Of a stretch of DNA of 64,000 nucleotides, positions 9,019-21,142 are shown piece after piece (positions within the stretch are counted from its first letter, which is position 1; each line of letters begins with the position of its first letter). Origin of the DNA: Paragorgia papillata (Eukaryota > Cnidaria > Anthozoa > Scleralcyonacea > Coralliidae). The translations under genes and the position numbers were made by a program. The DNA lies in NCBI GenBank assembly GCA_035771165.1, contig JAWNZC010000232.1, positions 2,366,001 to 2,430,000 on the forward strand, in the 5' to 3' direction. The notes beneath the pieces were generated by a model. It searched no databases and was not told where the DNA came from. It was given only the letters and a program-made list of their open reading frames with translations.

Positions 9019-11925
9019 CTAAAATCCTCCAAGACGGCTTTCTCTGTAACCCAGTTCAATGTTTGCATCTCGGTCCCGACTAGAAGCTACATCACGACTG
9101 CCTCTAATCGCCGTCACCGCCGACCGGATCAAGGCGAAGGAAAGGCTGCATCGCATCCATGCAAGTGTGATGCTGTATTCCGATTTTCGCTTCGTTGCCA
9201 ACAATTCTGCCAGTCTTTTATATGCGATGGTTGTCTCTCTCCGCTGTCCACCAGTTGTAGAAAAAACAAGTGGTGTGAATACCGCATACTCCACTTCCCT
9301 TATCCTGTCTCCGTATTCCCTCTTCTTTGCATTCTCCTGTTGTCTGTAGAGTGCTGGGATCTTGTGTTTCGGTAGCTCGATGCGTTTGGGTGAAAGACCC
9401 TAACGTCAAAAAATGAATTTTGTGGCCTATTCCAGAAACCCTTTGCTCTTATATCTACTCTTGCTTCCTCTTGCTTATTGGCCGATCTTGGTAGCATTGT
9501 CTCGCCTGTGAGTGGTTGTAACTGTGGTTCTTTTTCCACATCCGAACATACTTCCGTCAGCCATTTGGTGGTTATATCTCTGATTTCGTTATGCCTTGAT
9601 ATTGGTAGTCCTCCATAGGGGCATATCATAGCGTGATCTGCAGAGAAATTCTTTCCACATTTGCAATGATGAGGTACATTCTTCAGCTGCCATCCATATC
9701 GTAAGTTGATTGCATCCCGAAATTCTCCTTTATTCAAATTGAAACCTTGGTCTTGTAATGGCAAAACTGACAGCCAGGATGAAGATCCTTTTTCACATAG
9801 CAAGTCCATTGCTCTTTGCTTTGATGGAGGTAGACTTTCTCTTACTTGGAGTGCCACGATGTCAATTTCTTGTTGCTTCTTCCGACGCAAGTTCGATTTA
9901 ATAGACTGTAGTTGTGGTCTATTGAATGATTCTTTTAGCTCGACCATAATCTCTTTCAGTGGTTCGCTTATCTTTTGTGAGACACGATATTCTGCATTTG
10001 CAGTGGTTACGGGGTTGATGATGTTTAGGCCACCAGATCTTAGGGGTAGAGAGAGAAGTGATCTTTCTTCACAGGAGCACTGACATCTACCAGTTAATGC
10101 AGGAATAAAGGTTTGACTAATCGCGTCTTCTAACGGCTGAAATAGAGTGTCAATATCCTTCATTGTTCGCATCATGTATCGCCATTTTCCCACAATACAA
10201 TGAGAAAATGCCGCATATGCAGATTGGGGGTAAAGTTCAGCTATTTTGGAAATATTCTCAATTTCTTCAACAAACTCCTCAACTTTGTGTGCTGCGAATT
10301 CTTTGGCAAAGCTAGTTGATCCAACAGCAGACCCAAGCATTTCATGACCTTCAGTTGTCACCACTATTCCCGTTCCTTCAAAGATATGATTTGCATCTTC
10401 TTGGAATTCTGGTTTGACAATGAGATGGGTTTTGCTGGCATTTGGATGGTATCCCATTGGTGGACCTATGGCTGACAAACACTGCCACCATCTTCTTAGT
10501 GCTTCAATTTTCCCGCCGGCAGTGGAGTCATCGGCAAACCACACTTGTTTTACATTCGGCTCTTCAGATCTTAATCTTTGAATCAGTGGTGTTACTGCAA
10601 GAGCATACATCGCCATAGCCAGATGGTCCCCTTGGGTAATTCCTTCGGATGATTCAACTTCTCCTCCTCCTGTGACAAACAGCTTTACTGGGGTTTGATA
10701 GGTATTATTCAGCACAATTGATATTGCAGGACAAATCACTCTAATGTTATGTAGTGCGGCTTGTCGATTGATGGTGTTGAAAGCGTTGGTGGCATCTACC
10801 AATAATATTGCTTCTGTTTCCTCTGATGACATGATTTCATTCATAGCATGGACTGCGGCTTCACATCCAGCATCATGGCCCGCGCACGCTTGTAATGGTC
10901 CCGCTGCCTCCTGAATATCGTTACTAACCACTTTAAGAATAGTCTTCGCTATTATACGCCTCGGTACTTCGCCTATACCAATCGGACGCACTCCCGGACT
11001 TTTGTCAATTGGAATTAATCGACATGCCACAAATGCTGACAAACTTTCAGGGTGGACTGATGAGGTGCACAGGCGTCGTGCCAATGCAGCCAGGGCATTA
11101 CATAAATCTACCCAGGCGCTTTTGAAGGATGAACAAAAGCGGCGCCATGCGTAAGCATCAACTCCAGATGGGCCAGCAGCACCCTGCGTCTTGTTTGCGG
11201 CTGCCTTGACTGCTTCCCCGGTTATTCTTTCAAATATGGTGGGATCATGATGGGTCTCATTCATCTCTGGCTCGGGTAGAAGAATCTCTGCTGCTGCAGC
11301 TCTACCTTGTGGATGTTTTTCGCGTAGAACTTCTCGTGTCGTTTTCCATTGAACATTACCATCTTCATCTTCACCTGAAGGCACTAATGAATCAATATTT
11401 AGAAGACCTCCTTTATTTGCATTGGAGATTAGACGGACAGTTTGCCGTGCCTTTCCTTGAAGCATGAGATGATTAAAACCCCTTGCTATCTTTTCCATCT
11501 CAATTTCTGCTGTGGCGTTTGACGTGAGATGTTTCTGGATACACTTCCCTTCTGAGATTAATTTTTCAATCTTCCCTTCCGACCATAAAATCATCCTGCG
11601 TTCTAAACAAGCTATGTGTTCCTTTGTTTTGCTTCTTGCGTGAGGCTTTTGTAATAATAGGCACTGCATGACTGAACATGCTTTGAGAGCAATACATGAA
11701 AGCGGCGATTCATCAGCATAGGCTTGAAATAATCTTGTTAGTTCTTTAATGAATGCTTTTCCCGCTTTCCCAGATGGTAACAGAAATATGTTCCTCCTCC
11801 ATTTAACTATTTCCTCATATGCCCCATTTACACTTTGGACAAACACCTCTCCGCTCAGCTCACCCCATTGAAATTGAATTGGTGTATTCGAGGTATGGTC
11901 TGCTGAGGAAGTAAATTTGCATTAT
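9019..11925 (-). pseudogene. Reverse transcriptase with C-terminal RLE-like domain, one frameshift
   Basis: An open frame of about 870 codons runs from about 11925 to 9300 (the first in-frame GTG/ATG-like start, 11846, is inside it). Residues counted from 11846: RT motif A in ILLVDATNAFN (about 347-357), motif B TQGDHLAMAMYALA, motif C VWFADDSTAGG (about 432-442). The C-terminal part has CKCGKNFSADHAMIC (C-x-C-x7-H-x4-C, about 725-739) and an endonuclease-like D...DVR pattern (VDIRAKGFW, FFDVRVFHP, about 795-815). At about 9356-9360 one base is missing; the protein continues in the next frame to a stop at 9019 (EYAVFTPLVFSTTGG and beyond). Otherwise complete, so recently active or mis-called. 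Confidence 0.8.
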
Positions 11926-11937
11926 TTTCTTCCTCGT

Positions 11938-12258
11938 TTATGCAATTTCATCGACAACGATTCTTTCTTGTTGGTTTCCTTCTTGAACTTCGAATGTGTT
12001 TGATTCGTTAATACATACTTCCTCATCCGCATTCACACTTTCTTGTCGATTTCTTTCTTGATTTTTCATCAGTTGAGCTGCTTTATCTCTCAGATTTTGG
12101 GCTGTGAGGCCCAGTGAAGCATATCCTTTTTCCTCCCATGACAGCCTCATTAACTCCATGTAGCCTTTCCTTCGACAACCGGCTGCGATGCTTTGGCCAC
12201 TTTGTCTCTGATGCTCTGCCAATGCTTTTTCTCTACAGATTAGAAGATCAGCTGTCAT
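11938..12258 (-). CDS. Upstream segment of the LINE-like element (ORF1-like)
   Basis: 106 codons shown from ATG at 12258; the same frame runs further upstream (RIKWTEHMTADLL), so the ATG is not certain. Basic and glutamine-rich, with a helical stretch RRKGYMELMRLSWEEKGYAS and LTAQNLRDKAAQL, which looks like the nucleic-acid-binding N-terminal part of such elements. It ends about 10 bp before the RT frame opens, in a different frame, so either a separate ORF or the N-terminus of one broken protein. Confidence 0.5.
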   Translation of the reverse strand: MTADLLICREKALAEHQRQSGQSIAAGCRRKGYMELMRLSWEEKGYASLGLTAQNLRDKAAQLMKNQERNRQESVNADEEVCINESNTFEVQEGNQQERIVVDEIA

Positions 12259-12514
12259 ATGTTCCGTCCATTTAATTCTTCCAGAGGCTGGGTTCTTCCT
12301 CTTGGCATCGCGTGTTTATTATTGTCTGGCGTTCTTATTGAAGACTCGACTATTTCATTTCTCCCGCCTTCTCTTATACAGTGGTTTTTGGTAGTCGAAT
12401 ACAGTCAAGATTTCTTCTTAAACTTATAAACAAGTCAGAATAATCATCCTGTTATCATTCGGCAGAATTTAAACATCTATATATTTCATTATCTTAGAGC
12501 TGTTTCACTACACG

Positions 12515-12890
<376 letters not shown>

Positions 12891-12911
12891 CTCATTGTAA
12901 TTGACATTGTT

Positions 12912-13268
12912 TTTACAAGCAAAAACGTTTTAACCATGGTGAATGGTTATACTGGATAGTTGTAAAAAGAACTGTTCAAAACTTTGTAAAGTAATAAGAA
13001 TAATAGTAGACATGAAACAAGATAATAGATACTAGCCTGAAAACACCTTGCATTTTGGCAGTACTCTCTTCCGAAAAAAAGCATTTTTGCAGACCGCTTT
13101 TCTTATGGAGGTATGCCGAAATGCATCAAGCTTTCTTCTAGTAAATATTTACTAATTTAATTTCTATTATTATTCTTACTGTAATACGAAGTTTCGAACA
13201 GTTCTTTTCAGAACTGCCTCGTATATCCATTCACCATGCTTAAGTTAAAATGTTTTTGCATGCAATAT
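12912..13268. repeat. Long imperfect inverted repeat (hairpin element)
   Basis: The left arm (12912-13075) and right arm (13105-13268) are reverse complements with scattered mismatches. Matching blocks include GCAAAAACGTTTTAA / TTAAAATGTTTTTGC, CATGGTGAATGG / CCATTCACCATG, AAAGAACTGTTC / GAACAGTTCTTT and GCATTTTGGCAGTAC / GTATGCCGAAATGC. The centre is near 13090. This is MITE or foldback-like; the left end abuts the microsatellite, so no target duplication can be read. Confidence 0.75.
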
Positions 13269-13335
13269 TTAAAGTGCATATATTCTTTTTATTGGTGCAA
13301 CCTTTATTGCTTGAATAGAGATTTTTGTTTTCAAA

Positions 13336-13543
13336 ATGGTAATGAGATGACGTCAAAGTAGTCATCATTATCTATACAATATTTATTTACAGGAGAGACA
13401 TGACCCAATTCTTCCATTAATGGTTTTTTTGAACAACATGTTCTATATTGTCATGAGATTTTTCACAAAAATTCTCAGGTAGTTTATCTTACCAAAAAAA
13501 GAAAGAAAGCCAAATGCCTACATAGACGTCATCTCATTACCAT
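13336..13543. mobile_element. Short inverted-repeat element, 19-bp perfect TIR
   Basis: ATGGTAATGAGATGACGTC at 13336-13354 is perfectly reverse-complemented at 13525-13543. Each end contains the palindrome GACGTC. The 208-bp interior is AT-rich and non-coding. No target duplication is clear. Confidence 0.55.
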
Positions 13544-13804
13544 ACTAGAAGTGTGAATCGCCAAAAAACATTGAAGAATATCTCCAATCAAAAAAATATT
13601 TCACTGAACAACTGTTTGCTCTATGTAGAACGTATTCAGATGATAAAAAATTTGGCTTTATGTGCACTTTAAATTTGTCACTACGTATACGACAAAAATA
13701 CTGTTTTGTTACATTATCATTATTATTTTTTACTATTATTCTTATTTATAACTTTTGTTATATAGAAACTTCGACGTCGCATAGATACTTTAAACAAATC
13801 TGCA

Positions 13805-14043
13805 ATGTGTCCAGAGACCGAAAAGGTCGAAATAAGGAGGGGGCTGATACAGGAGGCAATGTCTCCAGAAAATAGCGAGGAGGAGGCGTTTTGAAAGATT
13901 TACAAACCTTTTGAACAGCCTGGACAGAAAATGGATGAGGAAATGCTCGGCCAAAGCAAGGTCATTGGTCAAAAAGCGCTATGTTGGCGATGCTGCGACC
14001 AAACATGTCCGGATGATATTCCGGATTGGATGCAAAGAAGGGC
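13805..14043 (+). pseudogene. Possible short coding remnant, unrecognised
   Basis: Purine-rich stretch reading, in one frame, NLLNSLDRKWMRKCSAKARS and VKKRYVGDA, and in another DDIPDWMQRR. A Leu-Asp-Arg-Lys / Lys-Ala-Arg / Pro-Asp-Trp succession of this type is familiar to me from transposon-encoded tails, but I cannot name the family. It spans two frames, so it would be decayed. Confidence 0.25.
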
Positions 14044-14194
14044 TTAATTACCTGAAACTTACTTTTTGACTTAACAATTATTAATTTTGTTAAACCTCCA
14101 TATTAAAACAGTTTTATTATATATGTTAAGTATAATATATTGTTATACATTTTTAATCACTTTCTAAAATGGAAAAATTATTAAAACTGTGGAA

Positions 14195-14320
14195 AAAATT
14201 TGATGAAAAAAATTGAGGGTCACCGACTTCCTTTTAGAAATAAATTTGGTTTAATGGTGAGTTTACGCCATTTTAAAACGTCATTCTTACCATAGCAACG
14301 GTCCCTACAATTTTTGTAGT
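14195..14320 (+). repeat. Diverged half-copy of the 39.9-kb MITE family
   Basis: GAGGGTCACCGACTT, TTTGGTTTAATGGTGA, ACGCCATTTTAAAACGTCAT and ACCATAGCAACGG align with the right arm of the element at 39926-40311 (GAGGGGTTACC, GCCATTTTGAAACGCCAT, GCCATAGAAAC). Only one arm is present. Confidence 0.45.
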
Positions 14321-14662
14321 TACAGTATTTGGTGCCAAGCTGTATTTTCACTTGTTGGATTAACTTTCTGTGCCCTAAAATACATGTATTTATACTTTAT
14401 TTGCAGACCAAACTTACATTCCTCGGTATTACAAGTAACTGTACTGAGCCACCTTAAGTTTAGTGCTAAAAAGTACTTAGTAAATGTAGTAAAGTTCATT
14501 TTATAACTATAACTATTGTAATCCATTTCAAATACTTAATATATTTGGGACAATTTTGCTCATATCTTTGAATAAAAAAAGTTATTTTTAGAACAAAATA
14601 TTACCTAATATGTCATATATAGTGTAAACAATGCTTTAATTTTGACCTGCATATCATTCATC

Positions 14663-15330
14663 ATATAAGTTCGTTTTCGCAAAACATTAGCAAACAATTT
14701 GGCAATCATTACAAATCTAAAATAATGCATTAATTTTTTACTGTTTTTTTAACTTAATTCAAAGTTCATTTTTGCAACAAATAAGCATATAATTTTGCAA
14801 TCATTGCAAATTTGTTAATATTCATCAATTTTGCACTTTTTAAACATCATGCAAAGTTCGTCTTTGCAACAAATAAGCATATAAATTTGCGATAATTGTA
14901 AATTTAAAAAAATGCATCAAATTTGCACTGTTCTGTGACAATATTGCAAAGTTCGCTTTTGCAACAGATAAGCATAAAAATTTGCGACAATTGCAAATTT
15001 ATAAAAATGCATCAAATTTGCACTGTTCTTTGAATATATTGCAAAGTTCGTCTTTGCAACAAATAAGCATATAAATTTGCGACAATTGCAAATTTATAAA
15101 AATGCATCAAATTTGCACTGTTCTTTGAATATATTGCAAAGTTCGTTTTTGCAATAAATTTGCATATAACTTTGCATCCATTGCAATCGCGGCATTTGCA
15201 ACTTTGCAATCGGCGCAAAGATACTGCAAAACTCCAAATTTGCGCAAGTGCAAATATGGCAAAGATGGACAAATATGAAATTTGCATCAAATTTGCACAT
15301 AAATTTGCAAACTTGCAAATCCAATTTTTC
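14663..15330. repeat. 95-bp tandem array rich in TGCAAA, then TTTGCA-rich sequence
   Basis: The word GCAAAGTTCG recurs at 14851, 14946, 15041 and 15136, exactly 95 bp apart. Older, less exact copies start near 14663 and 14759. Each unit carries ATAAGCATA(T)AAATTTGCGA and AATGCATCAAATTTGCACTG. After 15235 the period is lost but TTTGCA/TGCAAA words continue to about 15330. Confidence 0.9.
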
Positions 15331-15640
15331 GTCCCGTGTAATTGCAGGGTTGGTGGATACCAACCAAAACATTTTCAATCACGGTGAACATTGCCGTATT
15401 TGAATTTTTTGCTTCTGTAAATGCAATTTTATATGATATACAGTAAATATGGAATACAATTTGACTCTATTTATTTTTTTGATTTTAGTTTTTCAACGTA
15501 AGTAATGAGAGGTCTTGACCGGTTTGCAAAGACCTCTCAGGAACCAATCAGATCGCCCAAAAATAGCGTTAGGTGTTGCATTTACGTATTTGCATCAATT
15601 TCTTTCCGGAATTGAGCTAAACAATTTGCAATTGATTTAC
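15331..15640. other. Non-coding; contains a 10-bp stem hairpin
   Basis: AT-rich intron-like sequence. GAGAGGTCTT/AAGACCTCTC form a stem at about 15506-15538. It lies immediately downstream (minus strand) of the SRCR exon donor site. Confidence 0.4.
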
Positions 15641-15973
15641 CTGATCCGCTATTACATAGGACACCAGCATCTCGGTAGTGCGGACACCCGTTTCTCCCGT
15701 TTCTCCCCCATCCCCAATGACTACAATTGGCCAAGTACTGTTCACTTCCTGTACATTGAACGCCAGCTAACCATACTTGTTCACTACCATCTGGAACATC
15801 CCCACCTCGAAGAGCTGCTCTAGCTCCTGGAAAGCCAAGTTGTCGACAAACTACGTTAGCATCGTTCAAGTCCCAACTGTAATCACAAACCGTTCCCCAT
15901 TTCCCATTATAAAGGATTTCGACACGTCCAGTACCAGATTTCTTAAATTGTCCTTGGAGTCGGATAGGATTAC
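15641..15973 (-). CDS. SRCR-domain exon 1 of 3 (single-exon domain)
   Basis: A 333-bp exon on the minus strand between acceptor TCCATAG (ends 15974) and donor CAG|GTAAAT (GT at 15639-15640). It encodes one scavenger receptor cysteine-rich domain, a disulfide-bonded extracellular fold used in ligand binding: GRVEILYNGKWGTVCDYSWD, DANVVCRQLGF, ARAALRGGDVPDG, VWLAGVQCTGSE, LANCSHWGWG and DAGVLC. Six cysteines are present. The exon begins after the first base of a codon and ends after the first base of another, i.e. phase 1-1, so it can be duplicated or skipped without shifting the frame. No signal peptide or membrane exon is visible nearby. Confidence 0.9.
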
Positions 15974-16739
15974 CTATGGATAATAGTCAGAAATTTCAAT
16001 TTTTTATGGTAAAAATAAATGGCATAAATATTCCAAAAAAATTTATTTAAGAAAGTTAGTGAAATTCTATTAATTAATACGTATGTTATGATTGGGTTTG
16101 TTCCTACAAAAAAATCCTTGAGTAAGTATATATAGGTTTGAGGAAGTATAAATAACAGAAATGTTTTTTCTAATTTTTGGGTCATTTTGATAGCTGCCGT
16201 CATTGTAGATATTTTAAGCTGATAATCTTTTTTGTAAAAAAATCTTTAAAAATGTCTTATATTAATTTTTTCATTAACGTTGTTCTATTATAACATTTCA
16301 AAATGCTGCATTAAAGTCCGTTATATACGATACGTTGTTCATAATAAATGTATATTACAGTCACTTGGGAAATTTTGATTAAGACAGTCAGTTATCAGTT
16401 ATCTCAAAATTTTAAGGAAAATATACCAACTTCGTCAATAGCAGATAACGTTTCAAACGACAATAACGAAAAAGCTAGCAATATTTATTTAACATATATC
16501 TATTTTGTTTTAAGTGTGTTTGGCCAGCAGTAATTAGCTTTTGCTGTTGCGGTGACTCAGCCAAAACATTTTTCGTTCTGTGTATTGATGTTTGTAATTG
16601 CAATGCTTAACTAAAAACCTAATAAAATAAAATAGAAATAAAACAGAAAGAATACAAAAATAAGGGAATTTAATTACAAACTAAAAATCTCAGCAGTTAA
16701 CAGTGTAGAACCCAGTTTTGTGCAGCGCATTAAAGTGCA
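15974..16739. other. Intron-like AT-rich sequence
   Basis: No gene, tandem repeat or element ends seen. It lies upstream (minus strand) of the SRCR exon and is most simply its intron. Confidence 0.4.
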
Positions 16740-17141
16740 ATCAATTGCAAGGTTAGTGGATATCCTGCAAAGCAAGTGTAGGAATAGGAATGAGTTCTAG
16801 ATACCGAGACGGTGATCGGGACGGGGAGGGTGAGGATTCCGTGTGTTATAAGTCCATGTCCGATATGCACGAGTTCGTGTATTTTGGACAAGAAGTTACA
16901 ATCATTACGTGAACGGGCACGATGATGTGGAACTGGACGTAAATACGGACGCAAAGGGGGACAGAGGTACAAAGTATAAAGAGGCACAATCACACTCGCA
17001 GTTACAGGTACAAGTACTCTATGCCTCAATGTATACGTCCCCTACCTGTCCCCTTCATACATGTACACATACACATGGACATGCTTGTGGGTGAAAACAC
17101 GGACATTGACGTGGACGACATGTGGCCGTGTCTGAAAGACA
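16740..17141. repeat. Degenerate GGACGT/ACACAT low-complexity repeat (left part)
   Basis: Loose hexamer words GGACGT, GGACGG, ACGTGG and ACATAC. The same vocabulary resumes at 21143-21300 on the far side of the hAT element, so the two pieces were one tract before insertion. Confidence 0.5.
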
Positions 17142-17614
17142 CAGGGTTTTCATTAATATTTTGTACAACCGGCTAATTGTAAATTATAGGCGTCCGAGCA
17201 CCGAAGGTGCGAGATTTCTAGGGGGGTCTGGGGGCATGCCTCCCCGGAAAATTTTGAAATCTAAAGTCTCTGAAATGCCATTTCCTGCGTTCTGGCGAAA
17301 GATTCTCGTAGAATTGCAATGGTCAGAAAACAAACTTTTTTGTCTAAAATGTTACAGGTTCTTGTTTAGAAATTAGCAGGTTTCTACAGGAAGAACAAAA
17401 GTAGAGATTTTCTGAGGGTGCGAAAGGCTATTTTCGGTAGAAACGCTGCTTGCAAATACAATGGCTATAGATGCAACATTGTAGATTTCATCTTATGTCA
17501 TATGATAGAAAAAAAACAATTTGATGAAAAGTGTTTAATGTAAATTAAACTTGTGACAAATCAATGTTTATAATTATTTTCTGAACTAAAATTTGAATTA
17601 ATCTGAATAACAAG

Positions 17615-20239
17615 TTAATCTGAATCTGAATCTGAACTATCATAATCACTATCAGTACTGTCCTCGACGTCACTGTCGCATTCTTCCAGATCTACTGCTG
17701 GTAATTTAAATAAGTTGGCAGCAGCATCCACCTCTTCCTCAGTCCCCATCATTCCAGTGTTGTCTTCAAACTCTTCTTGTTCACATAACGATTCATCTTC
17801 CATTTCCTGATCGTGAACATTGACAGAAGAACCAACCTGTATGGACACATCTACACAATGTGCCCTCCCTTCTGCGTTAGATGGTCGTTTATTTGCAATG
17901 GACATCTTTCGCCTTGGTTTTGCGAGCCACTGCTTCAGAGTAGAATCGATTAATGCTGTTGAATCTTTTACTTCTGGACCGTTGATGGAAATATGGAGTA
18001 GCGATTCCAGCATGTCATTCTTTAAGCGCGACCTTACTCGCGTCTTCACTCTCTTGACACAAGAAGCTCCTCGTTCAGGCCAAGCACTACTCACATGAAT
18101 GGACAAGCACAACTCCGCCACTTCCAACAGGAGAGGGAAAAGATACTGGAGAGTTGCTCGCATTTTCATAAGGTATTCAAGCACCCATTCTGTCGGTGTT
18201 TGGGCAATCAGATTCCTCTTGACTGGTGGCGTCAGTATCTCGGCTGGGATATCATCCTTGATGGCCAGGAGATTATATTTGAACTTTCTCCACTCGCATA
18301 TTAGCTCTTCTTTTTTTTTCATCTTTGGCTTTGACCTCCATTTCTTGGTAGAAATGATCTGCCAAAATAACAATATCCTTCATACCATACTCTTTAAATA
18401 CTGGCTCCGACTTGTTTGGGACAGCTAAAGGATTGAAGATTCTGAAGGCTGTTAAGACTGGGATACTTCCATCAAATCTATTGTTAATGTTATCCCTTAA
18501 AGCTGCAACATAAGCCTTCGTCAAAGTCGTGAGCTGCTTCTCATCCGAAGCTACAAGTGGTCGCATATCACATTGGGAAAGTCTGCCACCCTCTGAAAGA
18601 TCTTTCTTCAAATTCGTCAGTGGTTTCTCCTCATCAACAATTGCTCCAAGTTCATCCAAGGTAAACTTAATGGCAGGATCAATGGTTGCAAACGAAACAG
18701 CTCCTTTTTGAAAGGCTCTGCTGAGATGGGCAAGAATTGGGATTGCTTCATTGAGCAAATATACAGCATCTAGGAATTTGACATTTCCTACTTGTTTCAG
18801 AAGACCAATTGCTGCCGAGCCATTCTCCTCCTTTAACTGTCGAAGAGTTTGTGTCAATGCTGCGAAATCGTTATAGACCCCCTCTATAGCTCTTTCGGTG
18901 GACAGCCAACGGGTCCTGCAGGCTTTGTGAAAACGCTTACTTAGTTTCTTCTTTCCACGTCTGGTCATAGCATTAGTGACTCCAAGTTCACTTGCATTCA
19001 TTACAGCCTTTGCATATTTTGCAGCTTTTTTCGGCGAGTTTTTGAAAAGGGACCAAAGTTGTATGAGAATTTTCTCCATTGTTAGTATGTATGAAACAGA
19101 ATTGTTTGCATCGCCACAAGCCAAAGCTAATCGATGGGCAATGCAGTGAACATTTATAAGAGGCTTGTTATCTGAGCGAAGTTTAGCTGCCACGCCATTC
19201 TTCTTTCCCGTCATCACAGATGCTCCATCACTTGCAAAGCTTGCAAGCTTAGATTTTTCCAATTTGCTATCTTCAAGTTGTTGATTGAGAACAGTCCAAA
19301 TGGTATTGGCATCTGCTGACTGTGAATTCTGAAACAGGTCATTTGCAGACAGAAAATCTGTTGTAGCTTTATTGGTTTGTGGGTCAACATACTTAATGAA
19401 AGTTAGCAACTGTTCTTGATTAGAAATGTCGCAAACTTCATCACACAGTAATCCAAACCAATTTGCTTTTCTGCACTTCTCTGCCACTTGTGATTTAATT
19501 TGATACCCCAGCGCTAAGAACATTTCTCTGAATGATCCAGCTGAGCGATGCTGAAAATATTTCATATCTGTCAATCCTAATCGTTCAAGCACGTCCAAAA
19601 AGCTGGAAATTTTGAAGTTTGGTAACTCTTCTTTTGCTAGCCAATATATTGCCAGAAAAGCATTGTAATACACAGCATCGTTTTTCTGTTCTTTCCTGTC
19701 AAGTTCTGCCTGGAATGGAGAGGTTCTGTTAATCAGTTCACACATTATTGCAGCTTTATGCTGTTGACTATTGGCATGTTCCTCTACTGCTTTACGTTTA
19801 AAGCGGACTCCAGCCTGAAGATTAAACTTCTTGCACTTGTTTTTTGCATTTTCAGTATTGTGCTTTCGGCAAATGAAACAGAACATGCCCTCACCTTCCT
19901 CGTAAATAAGCCAATTATATCCCGTTTTTTCACAGTAAGTTAATTTATTATCTGTTCTCCAAGCATGTTGAAAACGATCACCTTTTGTACTGATACGCTT
20001 CACCTCATCTGGATTCAGGTTGGTACATTTCTTGTTTTTGCAAGAGTAGAAACTGTGTACTTCGTTATTGTGGCTGAATGATTCATTGATATATTTTATG
20101 GCACCAGCCTCATCTATTGTAGCTGGTAAACGTCTGGTTTCTTTGGCTTTATTTGAGTTTGAATCAGCTGCAGTAAAAGATGCACTTTCTGTTTCTGTTT
20201 GAGTTTCATTTTTATCTTTGTCCACTTGAACATCACCAT
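17615..20239 (-). pseudogene. hAT transposase, exon 2 (one frameshift)
   Basis: Follows acceptor TTTTTTTAG|AT at 20240. In order: a TTF-type/BED-like zinc-finger region (CFICRKHN and HANSQQHKAA, about 19765-19880), the RNase H-fold core with LLCDEVCDISNQEQL and FASDGASVMTGKKNGV (catalytic-type aspartates, about 19440 and 19225), HCIAHRLALACG, CRTRWLSTERA, and the C-terminal hAT dimerisation motif SSAWPERGASCVKRVKTRVR (about 18030-18090). An acidic serine-rich tail (DSDYDSSDSDSD) ends at 17615. At about 18311-18319 an A9 run is one base too long or two too short, splitting the protein into two frames; all domains are otherwise intact. Confidence 0.85.
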
Positions 20240-20632
20240 CTAAAAAAATCATAAATAATATTTTGTGAACAAAAGTGTGATAATGCAAGTGCACTCTTCT
20301 CAACCTCTTTGGAAAATTTGAATAATTTTTGAACCTCGACAGGTATGTGTAATGTGTACATAAATACATGGTACCCCAATGTATTTATGTACCCCATGTA
20401 TCTATGAAATAGATTTTATTATATCTTTATTCATTTAACAACATTGTAGTGTCACTGTGAACTGGTATATGGTACTATTATAAAATAGTTTTAAATTATT
20501 TTGTCATGACAGCCAGACTGTGTTGAAACATAATTTATAATTATATGCATTTTATAACTGACCCGTGACAAGAAAACATTGACCCGTGACGATTATTTAA
20601 TATTAAAAACAATAGGTAATTATGTACACTAC

Positions 20633-20732
20633 CTGTGTTGTCCATTCTTCTCTGCTTGTGAGTGAAAAATGCATCAAAAGCTGATGACTGAAAGCCTGTT
20701 GAATTTCCTCTGCCATGCTTTTTACTCGCCAT
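20633..20732 (-). CDS. hAT transposase, exon 1
   Basis: ATG at 20732 gives MASKKHGRGNSTGFQSSAFD followed by AFFTHKQRRMDNT, then donor ACAG|GTAGTG (GT at 20631-20632). A 393-bp intron (20240-20632) with a T-rich acceptor joins it in frame to DGDVQVDKDKN. A short basic N-terminus of this kind (with an AFF motif) precedes the zinc finger in TTF-finger hAT proteins. Alternative start codons upstream are not needed. Confidence 0.6.
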
Positions 20733-21142
20733 GTTTTCCAATTTTCACCCGCCATGTTTGTTGGGCCTTAATGCAAATATGTTATGAAGTATCGCATAAG
20801 ATAGATCGGCGACCGCTGATCGTTCAAATTACTTTTTCGAGTTGCGAGAAAATGGCAAGAGAAATTTCAAAACAATGTGAAATATTTATACGACATAAAC
20901 TCGTGAGTCATGAACACTATTTTATAAGTTTACTATAGAAAACGAAAACACTATTACCTAACTTGTCATTTTAAATAATTATACACATGCTCGATAGACA
21001 ATACTTAAATTATTTTTTATTAAAAGTTTTATACGTGGCTCAGAAAAATTTACGAGACACAAAAAAAATAGCCGGCGGTCTTAGGCCAAACAGGCGGCGG
21101 TAAACCGCCGGTTACCGCCTATTAATGAAAATACTGAAGACA

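Larger units (their letters stand above)
9019..12300 (-). mobile_element. LINE-like retroelement with RT and restriction-like endonuclease
   Basis: An upstream short frame (12258-11938) and a long RT frame (about 11925-9019) on the minus strand. The combination of an RT with FADD, a C-terminal CCHC knuckle and a PD-(D/E)xK-like region is the plan of RLE-type non-LTR elements (R2/R4/CRE-like in the broad sense). No LTR and no clear poly(A) are visible; boundaries are set by the coding region only. Confidence 0.75.
17142..21136 (-). mobile_element. hAT-type DNA transposon, 3,995 bp, both ends present
   Basis: The left end CAGGGTTTTCATTAATA (17142) matches the right end CAGTATTTTCATTAATA read inward from 21136. 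The TIRs then share ACCGGC after a diverged stretch. The 6-mer AAGACA lies directly outside both ends (17136-17141 and 21137-21142); hAT duplications are normally 8 bp, so this one is partly eroded. The interior encodes one two-exon transposase. The GC-rich subterminal stretch at 17190-17300 (GGGGGGTCTGGGGGCATGCC) is of the kind found near hAT ends. Confidence 0.85.
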
